Positions 8,178 through 15,580 are shown, numbered from the stretch's first letter. The stretch is DNA of 15,593 nt from Bacteroidales bacterium (GCA_017964755.1 JAGCRI010000085.1:1-15593); one strand, 5' to 3'. Translations and numbers: made by a program. The notes: generated by a model not told the origin, from the letters alone.

Positions 8178-8200
8178 CAAATATACAACTTGCAAATATA
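8178..8200 (-). promoter_or_regulatory. Candidate -7 elements for the M16-tsaC-coaD operon
   Basis: On the minus strand TATATTTG occurs twice, at 8185-8178 and 8200-8193, both perfect TAnnTTTG matches 15 bases apart. They would give leaders of about 50-65 bases before the ATG at 8122. No clear -33 TTTG sits at the right distance from either, so I cannot say which one is used. Confidence 0.5.
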
Positions 8201-8282
8201 AACATTTTCTTGAAAATTTAACAGTTTAAAGTATCAGTTTCAATAAAATTCAAAAATGCAGAATATCAAAGAATAAAAAATG

Positions 8283-8290
8283 TATCTTTG
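8283..8290 (+). promoter_or_regulatory. Promoter -7 element for the rpiB operon
   Basis: TATCTTTG matches TAnnTTTG and lies 25 bases upstream of the ATG at 8315. Transcription would start near 8296, which makes the in-frame ATG at 8297 too early and supports 8315 as the rpiB start. The -33 region is A-rich and has no clear TTTG. Confidence 0.6.
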
Positions 8291-8314
8291 CAGGTTATGA
8301 ACAAAACTGTTAAA

Positions 8315-8740
8315 ATGAAGATAATTATCGGAGCAGACCACGCAGGATACGAGCTGAAAGAGTACATAAAATCCCAGTTTTCTGATGGATTTGAATGGCA
8401 GGATGCCGGCACATTCGGAAGCGAAAGCGTTGATTATCCTGACTATGCGCATCCTGTTGCGGAGGCTGTTTCCGAAAACAAAGCTGAAAAGGGGATACTG
8501 ATATGCGGCACCGGCAACGGCGTTGCAATGACAGCGAACAAGCACCGAGATGTGCGCGCCGCCCTCTGCTGGAACGAAGAAATAGCCAAATTGGCGCGCC
8601 AGCACAACGACGCCAACATCCTCGTGCTGCCCGCCCGATTCATATCAAAAGAACTTGCAGCCGAAATTGTAAAATGCTTCTTTACAACAGAATTTGAAGG
8701 TGGAAGACACGCACGCAGAATCGGAAAAATAAACCTATAA
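8315..8740 (+). CDS. rpiB: Ribose-5-phosphate isomerase B
   Basis: RpiB interconverts ribose 5-phosphate and ribulose 5-phosphate in the pentose phosphate pathway. From the ATG at 8315 the protein has 141 residues, the usual length. Motifs are GADHAGYELK (6-15, phosphate binding and ring opening), the active-site loop ICGTGNGVAMTANK (63-76) with the catalytic Cys at 64, and RQHNDANIL (95-103) with His 97 at the position of the second catalytic residue. The C-terminus (EGGRHARRIGKI) is typical. Longer in-frame starts at 8288 (TTG) and 8297 (ATG) are disfavoured by the promoter position. It is the first of three closely spaced genes; the next starts 6 bases later. Confidence 0.95.
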   Translation: MKIIIGADHAGYELKEYIKSQFSDGFEWQDAGTFGSESVDYPDYAHPVAEAVSENKAEKGILICGTGNGVAMTANKHRDVRAALCWNEEIAKLARQHNDANILVLPARFISKELAAEIVKCFFTTEFEGGRHARRIGKINL

Positions 8741-8746
8741 CTCGGC

Positions 8747-9805
8747 ATGGGCACATACATCGAAAATCGGGAGACACGCGACAGCGCATACGCCGTCAGA
8801 CAAAATTTCTTCAAGGATATTGAGAAATATTTGCTGGGGTTTGAGCAGAAAGCTGCTGAAAACCGCTTGGATGTTATGTGGGCAAACAATGAGGAACAGC
8901 TTGTTTCCGCGATTGAATCCCTATTCAAATCAAAATACAACAAGGTCTGCTTCGATATGCCTGAAATCCCTGAAGCACTTGCAAACCACCATGCCGTCAA
9001 GCAAATCAAGCCCCAAAAAGTTGAGAATCAGGAGAGTATCCCTGACATAGTTATAACCAACGCCGATTTTGCCGTAGCGGAAACAGGAGAGATAGTGCTT
9101 TTGGACAAAAAGACACAGAACTGCTTCAACTTTGTGCGGAATCTCATTATTGTGCTGGATATAGGAAAAATTGTGGCGCGACGCACCGACCTTGACCTTA
9201 TGCTCTACATCTTGTCGGACAGCAAGCACGGCGCCCCAATACACAAGGACGTGAAATTCATCCGACAGCCGTTCTCACACATCGAGACAGCGGAATTCTT
9301 CTCTTCAACTGAGAACAGCTACACACGTGACGAGGTCAAAATCACGGTTATACTTTATGACAACGGAGTTTCAGAAATTTTGCGCAACGAAAATTTACGC
9401 GAGGCTCTCTACTGCATCGACTGCGGGCTATGCGCGAAGTGCTGCCCTGTTTTCGCAGTTACAGGAAAATACACCCCCATCGAACTTGTCAAAGCTGGAA
9501 TCTCCGAACAAAATTCAGATATAATCTTCAAGAACACAACACTTTGCGGTAACTGCAATTCTGTTTGTCCAGTAGCTATTCCTTTCAATGAACTGCTAAC
9601 CAAGGAGATGACAGTTTCAAAAGAGGGCGCCGCAAACCAGCATCTTTGCAAACACCTCCTGAAACGAAACAAAATGAACGCCCTCAACAACAGGTTCAGA
9701 CGCTTTTTCTTCCTCAAAAGGATTTTCAACAAAAACAAAAAACTGTTCAACTATTTCTTCTCCTTAAAAGAAGATTTCTTCAACATCCAACAAAAAGAAC
9801 AGTAA
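8747..9805 (+). CDS. LUD-domain iron-sulfur protein, LutB-like
   Basis: This protein (352 residues) has the layout of LutB, the iron-sulfur subunit of the LutABC L-lactate oxidation complex. An N-terminal LUD (DUF162) domain covers about residues 15-200, with ITNADFAVAETGEIVLLD (103-120) as its characteristic segment. It is followed by a ferredoxin-like region with C223, C226, C229 and C233 (YCIDCGLCAKCCP) and a second set C267, C270 and C274 (LCGNCNSVCPVAIPF). The C-terminus after about 300 is short and very basic and aromatic, and the total is shorter than the LutB proteins I know. The usual partners LutA and LutC are not adjacent. It therefore probably takes part in lactate or another redox step, but a distinct role is possible. 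It lies 6 bases after rpiB and 6 bases before the ligase gene. Confidence 0.8.
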   Translation: MGTYIENRETRDSAYAVRQNFFKDIEKYLLGFEQKAAENRLDVMWANNEEQLVSAIESLFKSKYNKVCFDMPEIPEALANHHAVKQIKPQKVENQESIPDIVITNADFAVAETGEIVLLDKKTQNCFNFVRNLIIVLDIGKIVARRTDLDLMLYILSDSKHGAPIHKDVKFIRQPFSHIETAEFFSSTENSYTRDEVKITVILYDNGVSEILRNENLREALYCIDCGLCAKCCPVFAVTGKYTPIELVKAGISEQNSDIIFKNTTLCGNCNSVCPVAIPFNELLTKEMTVSKEGAANQHLCKHLLKRNKMNALNNRFRRFFFLKRIFNKNKKLFNYFFSLKEDFFNIQQKEQ

Positions 9806-9811
9806 CAGACA

Positions 9812-11080
9812 ATGCTCAAAGCAAAAATCCATTCTGATATTTTCTATTACACACTTGCTTTCGGCATTCTTACAATACCTTTTTCCATTTTCTTCCAACT
9901 GCCTGTCATACTGTTACTGCTATTGAATTTTATCACAGAGCTACACTTTAAAGAAAAATACCAGTCTCTCAAAAGTAACTCACTACTTCCATTTTTCATA
10001 CTTTTTTCAGGCTTTTATCTGCTTTACGTCATCGGAACTATATATTCTTCAAATTTGCGCTACGCCTTCAGCGACCTTGAATGCAAACTGTTCCTTTTTC
10101 TGATGCCTTTTTTCATCTTCACACAAAAAAAAGAAGATTTCACAAAGGAGAAAGCCAATAAATTGTTCTTTTTATTCGTAATTGCAGTTTTAGCAATGAT
10201 TATCTGCAATTTTTCGATTTCTTTCTTCAATTTTGTAAAAAACGGGGATGAAAAATCATTTTTCTACACACAAATGTCGCACTTCACGCACCCTTCTTAC
10301 AGTGCGCTTTACGCTAACACCGCTTTTCTGCTGGCTTTGCACTTTTTATTCATTAATCCTATAAAAGAAAAGAGCTTAAGGGTTATTTTTGCGACTACAC
10401 TCCCGATAATTGCAACATACATTTTCCTTGTGCAGTCAAAAGCCGGGGTTATAGTCTTTCTGCTGACAGCAACCGCCGAAGCTGTCTGTATAATCTGGAA
10501 AACAAGGCACAAGTTTATAATAATCATCTCTTTGGCAATCATTTGTTGCATGGGGGTTATGTTGATTTCGCGCCACACACATGTTTTTGACAGATTGGGG
10601 CAATCGCTTGCCGTATTGCAGAACGGAACTCTCGGAACGAATCCGCAAGGCTCCACCGATGCGAGGATTGCCGTATGGAAATCGGCCTTACAGGCTGGCG
10701 GCGAACACATAATTTTCGGTGTAGGGACAGGCGATGTGAAAGAGACTCTGATAGAACACTACAGGGCAAGCGGTTACACATATATCGCAAACAAACAATT
10801 CAACGCCCACAACCAATACCTGCAAACCTTTGTGGCATTGGGGATTATCGGGCTTCTGATGATAGCTGCATTACTCATTTATCCGTTTGTGCAATCCATA
10901 CGAATAAAACATTACACCTCTGCAATCTGGTGGTTTTCAATAATTTGCAATCTTTTAGTGGAATGCATGTTCGAAGTGCGCGCCGGCTGTGACTTCATAG
11001 CTACAATCGGCTGTCTGCTATGCTATTACATCAATGCGTTTGATAAACCAACACCGCCCCCTCTTCAAACTCAACAGTAA
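9812..11080 (+). CDS. O-antigen ligase / polymerase family membrane protein
   Basis: The protein (422 residues) has about ten hydrophobic segments and the features of the Wzy_C (O-antigen ligase) superfamily. These are an SKAG motif after a membrane segment (209-212), a long periplasmic loop with ARIAVWKSAL (284-293) and FGVGTGD (302-308), and NAHNQYLQTFVALGIIGLL (331-349) with the conserved His 333. Such proteins transfer or polymerise lipid-linked glycans on the periplasmic side of the inner membrane, for instance O-antigen onto lipid A-core. No other glycan genes are nearby, so it could be a lipopolysaccharide ligase or an unrelated glycan polymerase. It is the last gene of the rpiB operon. 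Its 3' end overlaps the convergent thiamine pyrophosphokinase gene by 50 bases. Confidence 0.8.
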   Translation: MLKAKIHSDIFYYTLAFGILTIPFSIFFQLPVILLLLLNFITELHFKEKYQSLKSNSLLPFFILFSGFYLLYVIGTIYSSNLRYAFSDLECKLFLFLMPFFIFTQKKEDFTKEKANKLFFLFVIAVLAMIICNFSISFFNFVKNGDEKSFFYTQMSHFTHPSYSALYANTAFLLALHFLFINPIKEKSLRVIFATTLPIIATYIFLVQSKAGVIVFLLTATAEAVCIIWKTRHKFIIIISLAIICCMGVMLISRHTHVFDRLGQSLAVLQNGTLGTNPQGSTDARIAVWKSALQAGGEHIIFGVGTGDVKETLIEHYRASGYTYIANKQFNAHNQYLQTFVALGIIGLLMIAALLIYPFVQSIRIKHYTSAIWWFSIICNLLVECMFEVRAGCDFIATIGCLLCYYINAFDKPTPPPLQTQQ

Positions 11081-11654
11081 ACTCATCACCGAGCGCCTCG
11101 TTCAAACTTCCTTCCCATAAATATTTAAATTCTTTATTTTCAACAGGATAACGCAAGTTATGATAAGTTATCTTCACCTTGTCAAAAGCGAAAACCGAAA
11201 CCTGCTGCCCTTTGAAAGAGCTGAACGAAGTGGTTTTATAAATGGGAGTAAAAACGCCGTAATTGGTAATCATGCGCATATTCAAGTCCTTAGCATACAT
11301 CATCATAATGCTCATATTTGCAAGCGCATGGTCTTCACGCATACCCATTGCACCCAAAATAGTTATATCATTGATTCCATGATTCTTACAAAACAGAATT
11401 GACTTTTGGAAATCACAAATCTCCTCACTCGGGTTCAGATGTATCACAGAAGCGTACTTTTTCATGCGTTCCTCATCAATGGAATCCATATCACCTACAA
11501 GCGCATCTGGTGCAAAGCCAAGGGCTTCGAGTTTCTGTATCGCACCGTCACAGCAGACAATAAACGGGGCATTTCTTAGTGCATCAAGCGCAATCCTGTG
11601 AAAAGGAGATTCGCCATTTGCCATAATCACTGCGGAAGTAATGTTTTTATTCAT
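11031..11654 (-). CDS. Thiamine pyrophosphokinase
   Basis: The enzyme transfers pyrophosphate from ATP to thiamine, giving thiamine diphosphate. I chose the ATG at 11654 (MNKNITSAVIMANGE, 207 residues): it is preceded by a promoter at 11676-11683, and the 52 additional upstream residues of the open frame run into the polA promoter and coding region. Family motifs are IVCCDGAIQKL (32-42), ALVGDMDSID (51-60), CDFQKSILF (80-88, where the family usually has TD.xK) and ILGAMGMREDHALANM (99-114, the GxxGxRxDH motif). The C-terminal beta-sandwich region is also typical. The gene is monocistronic, divergent from polA and convergent with the ligase gene. Confidence 0.9.
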   Translation of the reverse strand: MNKNITSAVIMANGESPFHRIALDALRNAPFIVCCDGAIQKLEALGFAPDALVGDMDSIDEERMKKYASVIHLNPSEEICDFQKSILFCKNHGINDITILGAMGMREDHALANMSIMMMYAKDLNMRMITNYGVFTPIYKTTSFSSFKGQQVSVFAFDKVKITYHNLRYPVENKEFKYLWEGSLNEALGDEFTVEFEEGAVLVYQTH

Positions 11655-11670
11655 AGCAATTTTTAATAAG

Positions 11671-11703
11671 TTTGGCAAAATTACGAAAAAAAGGCTATTT
11701 TTG
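11671..11703 (+). promoter_or_regulatory. polA promoter
   Basis: TTTG at 11671-11674 is followed after 21 bases by TATTTTTG at 11696-11703, a full Bacteroidota promoter. Transcription would start near 11710, 16 bases before the polA ATG at 11726. It overlaps the promoter of the divergent thiamine pyrophosphokinase gene. Confidence 0.7.
11676..11683 (-). promoter_or_regulatory. Thiamine pyrophosphokinase promoter -7 element
   Basis: On the minus strand TAATTTTG matches TAnnTTTG, 21 bases upstream of the ATG at 11654. Its -33 region would fall at about 11704-11710 (TTTTTCAC on the minus strand), inside the polA promoter and start region, so the two promoters are interleaved. No thiamine (TPP) riboswitch is possible in the few leader bases left. 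Confidence 0.6.
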
Positions 11704-11725
11704 TGAAAAAGAAAAACTCTTGAAA

Positions 11726-14419
11726 ATGAAAAAGAAACTCTTTCTGCTTGACGCAATGGCTTTGATATACCGCGCCTACTACGCATTGGCGAAAACTCCG
11801 CGGCTGACATCGCAGGGGTTGAACACCTCCGCCATGCTCGGATTTACCAACACCCTGATTGAAGTCCTTAAAAAGGAGAAACCCACACACATTGCCGTTT
11901 CGTTTGACACCGGCTCCCCCACCCTGCGCCATGCCGACTTTGAAGCGTACAAGGCCAACCGCGAAAGCACCCCCGAAGACATCCTTATCTCTATTCCATA
12001 CATTAAGCGGATTTTAGAGGCATTCAACATACCTGTAATCACCTTGGACGGCTACGAAGCGGACGACATTATCGGAACGTTGGCAAAACACGCAGAACTA
12101 AATGGTTTTCAGGTGTTTATGATGACTTCTGATAAAGACTACGGGCAACTCGTCTCTGAAAACATCTTCATGTACAAGCCGGCGAAATTCGGGCAGCCCT
12201 CAGAAGTGTGGGGTCCGAAAGAGGTTTGCGAAAAATACGGGATAGAGCGTCCGGAGCAACTCATTGATATATTGGGACTTTGGGGCGATAGCGCCGACAA
12301 CATCCCCGGCGTGCCGAATATCGGCGAGGTGAAAGCGAAAAAACTCATTGAGCAGTTCGGCTCCATTGAAAACATCTACGCCAAAATAGACGAAGTGTCA
12401 AACGACAAATTGCGGCAGACGCTCATCGAAAATCAGGAGAAGGCTCTTCTCTCCAAAATGTTAGCCACCATTATTTTAAATGTTCCTGTAGAATATGATT
12501 TTGATGAAATGAAATTCGAGCGCGCAAACGCCGAAAAATTAAAAGCCATTTTCAACGAATTGGAGTTCAAGGCTTTAGGAGCACGCGTACTAAACGACCC
12601 CGACATTGTTCAGATTGAGACAAAAGAGGGAGACCTGTTCAGCATGGCGGCAACGCAAGCGGCGGAGGGCGACCTTTTTTCAGATTTCGACAGATTTGAA
12701 AAAAACGAACATGACTTCAAGGAAATAACAGATTCATCGGAAATTCCTGAAATTCCACAAAACGAAACCCTCTTTTTCGACTGGCTGATACTAAACGGAA
12801 AAATCACGGGATTTGCATTCGCATGGAACGAATCAAAAATTTACTACCACTTTATTCAGCCAGATAACTCATTATATTACAGATTATTACAAAATATTTT
12901 CACAGAACGGCTGATAGTAACCTGCAATTGCAAGCAAGATTATAAATTCTTAAAAATACTTAAAACGGATATAAAATCGCACTTCTTCGACATACAGATT
13001 GCACATTATCTGATACAGCCAGAACAGAGCCACGAACTGAGTCGTCTCACAGAGAACTACTTGAATTACAGCCTGATACAAGAGCCGAAGATAGCAGAAA
13101 AACAAACTGTAATAAATATAGCGTGCGAAAAAATTGAAACATACCGCAAACTCGCCCCCATTTTCAAAAACGAATTAGAAAAGACAAACACCCTGAAACT
13201 TTTTGAAGAAACGGAAATACCTCTGTGTGAGGTTCTTGCCGACATGGAAGAGACAGGTGTAACCCTCGACAAGGCTACGCTCAGCGAAAACTCAAAGCAA
13301 CTGCAAAACGAAATTGAAGAGTTGGAAAACAAGATTTTTGCGTTAGCAGGCACAAACTTTAACATCGCTTCGCCGAAGCAATTGGGCGAAATTCTATTTG
13401 AACGGCTCCGTATAATCGAAAACGCAAAACTCACAAAGACAAAACAATACCAGACCGGTGAAGAGGTGCTTGCAAAACTCGTCACAAAACACCCGATTGT
13501 GCCGCTGATATTGGAATACCGCTCGCTCACCAAACTGAAATCCACCTACGTTGACGCCCTACCCGCACTCATCAACCCAAAAACCGGACGGCTGCATACC
13601 ACTTTCACACAGACCGTAACATCTACCGGAAGACTCAGTTCCGTCAACCCGAACCTGCAAAACATACCAATCCGCACCGAGCGCGGGCGCGACATCAGAA
13701 AAGCCTTTGTCGCGAGTGATGAAGAGCATGTCATTATGTCGGCTGACTACTCGCAGGTGGAGTTGCGCATTGTGGCGGCGGTGTGCGGAGACGAGCACAT
13801 GATAGCCTCGTTCAAGGAGGGGCGCGACATCCACGCGACCACAGCGGCGCACATCTTCAATATTGCACAGAACGCTGTCAGCAGCGAACAGCGCAGAATA
13901 GCCAAAACCGTCAATTTCGGCATACTGTACGGCATTTCGGCATTCGGGCTTGCCGACCGCCTGCACATCTCAAACAAGGCCGCCGCCGACCTGATACACG
14001 ACTATTTCAACAGTTTCCCGAAGATAAACGAATATCTGCAAACAACTATGGAATTTGCCAAGGAACACGGTTATGTTGAGACCTTGTTAGGCAGGCGGCG
14101 TTACATCAGGGACATCAATTCGGGCAACGCCATTGTGAGGAAAGCCGCCGAGCGCAACGCCATCAACGCCCCGATACAGGGCACCGCCGCCGACCTGATA
14201 AAAATCGCCATGATTCGGATTTACAACATCTTGAAACAGAAAAAACTCAAAACAAAAATGCTGATTCAAGTTCATGACGAACTTGTATTTGAAGTGCCGA
14301 AAGATGAGATTGAAACAGTAAAACAGATTGTTACAGGTGAAATGGAAAACGCTATGACATTGGCAGTTCCGCTCAAAGTGGAGGTCAATTACGGCAAAAG
14401 CTGGTACGAGGCTCACTAA
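11726..14419 (+). CDS. polA: DNA polymerase I
   Basis: Pol I fills gaps and removes RNA primers during replication and repair. From the ATG at 11726 (MKKKLFLLDAMALIYRAYYA) the protein has 897 residues. An upstream in-frame start at 11672 is rejected because it lies within the promoter. Domain 1 (about 1-290) is the 5' nuclease, with FLLDAMALIYRAY, SDKDYGQL (135-142) and GDSADNIPGVPNIG (187-200). Domain 2 (about 330-490) has the 3'-5' exonuclease fold, but its catalytic motifs look lost: FFDWLI (350-355) stands where DxE is expected, and the third motif shows KIETY instead of an Asp-centred one. Domain 3 has intact polymerase motifs: A, ADYSQVELRI (673-682, Asp 674); B, RRIAKTVNFGILYG (723-736); C, QVHDELVFE (848-856, Asp 851). 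It should polymerise and have 5' nuclease activity but probably not proofread. Confidence 0.95.
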   Translation: MKKKLFLLDAMALIYRAYYALAKTPRLTSQGLNTSAMLGFTNTLIEVLKKEKPTHIAVSFDTGSPTLRHADFEAYKANRESTPEDILISIPYIKRILEAFNIPVITLDGYEADDIIGTLAKHAELNGFQVFMMTSDKDYGQLVSENIFMYKPAKFGQPSEVWGPKEVCEKYGIERPEQLIDILGLWGDSADNIPGVPNIGEVKAKKLIEQFGSIENIYAKIDEVSNDKLRQTLIENQEKALLSKMLATIILNVPVEYDFDEMKFERANAEKLKAIFNELEFKALGARVLNDPDIVQIETKEGDLFSMAATQAAEGDLFSDFDRFEKNEHDFKEITDSSEIPEIPQNETLFFDWLILNGKITGFAFAWNESKIYYHFIQPDNSLYYRLLQNIFTERLIVTCNCKQDYKFLKILKTDIKSHFFDIQIAHYLIQPEQSHELSRLTENYLNYSLIQEPKIAEKQTVINIACEKIETYRKLAPIFKNELEKTNTLKLFEETEIPLCEVLADMEETGVTLDKATLSENSKQLQNEIEELENKIFALAGTNFNIASPKQLGEILFERLRIIENAKLTKTKQYQTGEEVLAKLVTKHPIVPLILEYRSLTKLKSTYVDALPALINPKTGRLHTTFTQTVTSTGRLSSVNPNLQNIPIRTERGRDIRKAFVASDEEHVIMSADYSQVELRIVAAVCGDEHMIASFKEGRDIHATTAAHIFNIAQNAVSSEQRRIAKTVNFGILYGISAFGLADRLHISNKAAADLIHDYFNSFPKINEYLQTTMEFAKEHGYVETLLGRRRYIRDINSGNAIVRKAAERNAINAPIQGTAADLIKIAMIRIYNILKQKKLKTKMLIQVHDELVFEVPKDEIETVKQIVTGEMENAMTLAVPLKVEVNYGKSWYEAH

Positions 14420-14503
14420 ATTTACTCTGCGTTATTTTCCGATTATTACAGCTCATTTTTTACAATCTTGCAAGAAAAAAAAATTATTGTCCAATGAATA
14501 AAA

Positions 14504-15145
14504 ATGAATAAAATTGTATCAATTTTTCTTTTACTTGCCTTAATCATAAATGCAAATGCCCAACCGGATTTGCCGCAGGATAAGAGACAATTATGCGTCC
14601 CTACAATATCAGTAATGGGCGGCTGCCGGGTAGTTGCAAAAGACAAATACCCCATAAAACAAAGATTCCGTTACGAAACAGGTGTGATATTAGGTGCGGA
14701 ATTCCGGCAAAACAAAAACATAATAGCCTTCAAAACCGGTATTACTTTCGAAGACAATCTCCTCAACGAACAGATTGGTTTTCATGCCTTATATTGTAAT
14801 GTACCTGTTATAATAGAAATGCAATTCCCTGTGAAAACAGAAAAAATCAGATTGTCGGCTGGGGTGGGTGGCATTTTTGAAATTCTTGCAAAGCAAATAG
14901 GCACACCGCCTGTTATGTATTCGCCAGGCGGCTGCTATACATTGTCAGAGTCAGATTATCAAGAGGAAAAGGCCTGCTTTGAATTTCTTATAACCACCGC
15001 TTTCCAATACCAGTTTCATAAGAATATCTCAATTACAGTAGGACCATACGCTAAAATTCCTGTAAAGAAACACGACTATTTCATCACACCTGTTGTGGGA
15101 TTAAACGCCACGCTAAAGTTTCACATTCTGCGAAAATCAGCGTAA
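14504..15145 (+). CDS. Small outer-membrane beta-barrel protein, function unknown
   Basis: The protein has 213 residues and a signal peptide (hydrophobic stretch 4-18, cleavage after ANA-Q at about 19-20). The mature part alternates short amphipathic strands and turns with glycines (TGVILGAEF, IAFKTGITF, IRLSAGVGGIFEI, ISITVGPYAKIPV, TPVVGLNATLKFHIL) and ends in a strand, as in the PorT/OmpA-like barrels of Bacteroidota, here with about eight strands. Five cysteines (31, 41, 98, 144, 158) are unusual for an outer-membrane barrel. I see no family-specific motif and give no function. An ATG at 14494 opens a 5-codon ORF that overlaps the true start by a few bases. No clear promoter is visible in the 84-base gap after polA. 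Confidence 0.75.
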   Translation: MNKIVSIFLLLALIINANAQPDLPQDKRQLCVPTISVMGGCRVVAKDKYPIKQRFRYETGVILGAEFRQNKNIIAFKTGITFEDNLLNEQIGFHALYCNVPVIIEMQFPVKTEKIRLSAGVGGIFEILAKQIGTPPVMYSPGGCYTLSESDYQEEKACFEFLITTAFQYQFHKNISITVGPYAKIPVKKHDYFITPVVGLNATLKFHILRKSA

Positions 15146-15270
15146 ACGGCGGAGTATGTCAATCCCGCGATGATGAAGCTCACGGCTTAACTTTCTCCAA
15201 ATGTGACTCCTTTTGATAATCAGTGAGTTGCATTTTTTACAAAAAGTGTCGAAGTCAGGAAAAATTTACA
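15146..15270. other. Intergenic stretch before the leader RNA
   Basis: These 125 bases between the barrel protein gene and the next promoter contain no ORF of note and no clear terminator. The only weak hairpin is AAGC/GCTT near 15177-15189. The segment 15231-15270 supplies the upstream part of the next promoter but has no clear TTTG at the -33 position. Confidence 0.4.
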
Positions 15271-15278
15271 TATCTTTG
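15271..15278 (+). promoter_or_regulatory. Promoter -7 element of the structured leader
   Basis: TATCTTTG is a perfect match to TAnnTTTG and is the same octamer as the rpiB promoter. It predicts a transcript start at about 15281-15286, exactly where the first hairpin of the leader begins (CTGTCG at 15281). The -33 element is weak. Confidence 0.65.
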
Positions 15279-15442
15279 CGCTGTCGTTCTCTGCGAAGCC
15301 CGGAGGGGTGGAAGGCGGGCGACAGACATATATAAAAGGCGTTGAGTCAACGTCTTATCTGCGGCTCTTTTGAATCTCGCAAATTCAATTATCCAACCGC
15401 ACGGTAAGGCAATGCTTCAATGTCCATTGGTTTGTATATTCG

Positions 15443-15470
15443 GTTTATACGCAATGCATTGCGTATAAAC
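15443..15470. repeat. Perfect 28-base palindrome
   Basis: The 14 bases GTTTATACGCAATG (15443-15456) are followed directly by their exact reverse complement (15457-15470). As RNA this gives a 12-bp stem with a TGCA loop. As DNA it could be a binding site for a dimeric protein. It contains GCAATGC and GCATTGC, the 7-mer that recurs through the leader. Confidence 0.85.
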
Positions 15471-15517
15471 ACAGCGGATAGATTACAAATAAAATCCGTT
15501 GAAATATACATAGCGTG

Positions 15518-15580
15518 GGCTCCGGCATTGCTTATCCTCGGTTGGGAGGCAATGCGAGAGCCTAAAAGAGCGGGATAAGC
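15518..15580 (+). promoter_or_regulatory. Terminal hairpin with potential pseudoknot to the ribosome binding region
   Basis: GGCTC (15518-15522) pairs with GAGCC (15558-15562), and GCATTGC (15525-15531) pairs with GCAATGC (15549-15555), leaving a 2x2 internal loop (CG/GA). The 17-base apical loop (15532-15548) starts with TTATCC, complementary to GGATAA at 15573-15578, which lies 3 bases before the ATG at 15582. The complement extends to 8 bases (15530-15537 with 15573-15580) if the stem end opens. Such pairing would cover the ribosome binding region. Confidence 0.55.

Noticed and set aside
11655..11725. A TPP riboswitch before the thiamine pyrophosphokinase gene
   Set aside because: The leader after the promoter is only about 15-20 bases, far too short for the aptamer, and no CUGAGA/THI-box sequence is seen.
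11655..11810. A 52-residue N-terminal extension of thiamine pyrophosphokinase
   Set aside because: The extra part is antisense to the polA start and promoter, and the promoter at 11676-11683 lies inside it, so it is not translated.
14494..14511. Mini-ORF MNKNE overlapping the start of the barrel protein gene
   Set aside because: It results from the duplicated string ATGAATAAAA around the start codon. Two ATGs close together in A-rich DNA are common, and there is no other evidence of a leader peptide.
14454..15242. A 12-base string CATTTTTTACAA shared by 14454-14465 and 15231-15242
   Set aside because: It is A/T-rich and low in complexity, and no -7 element lies at a matching distance downstream of the first copy, so a shared regulatory role is not supported.
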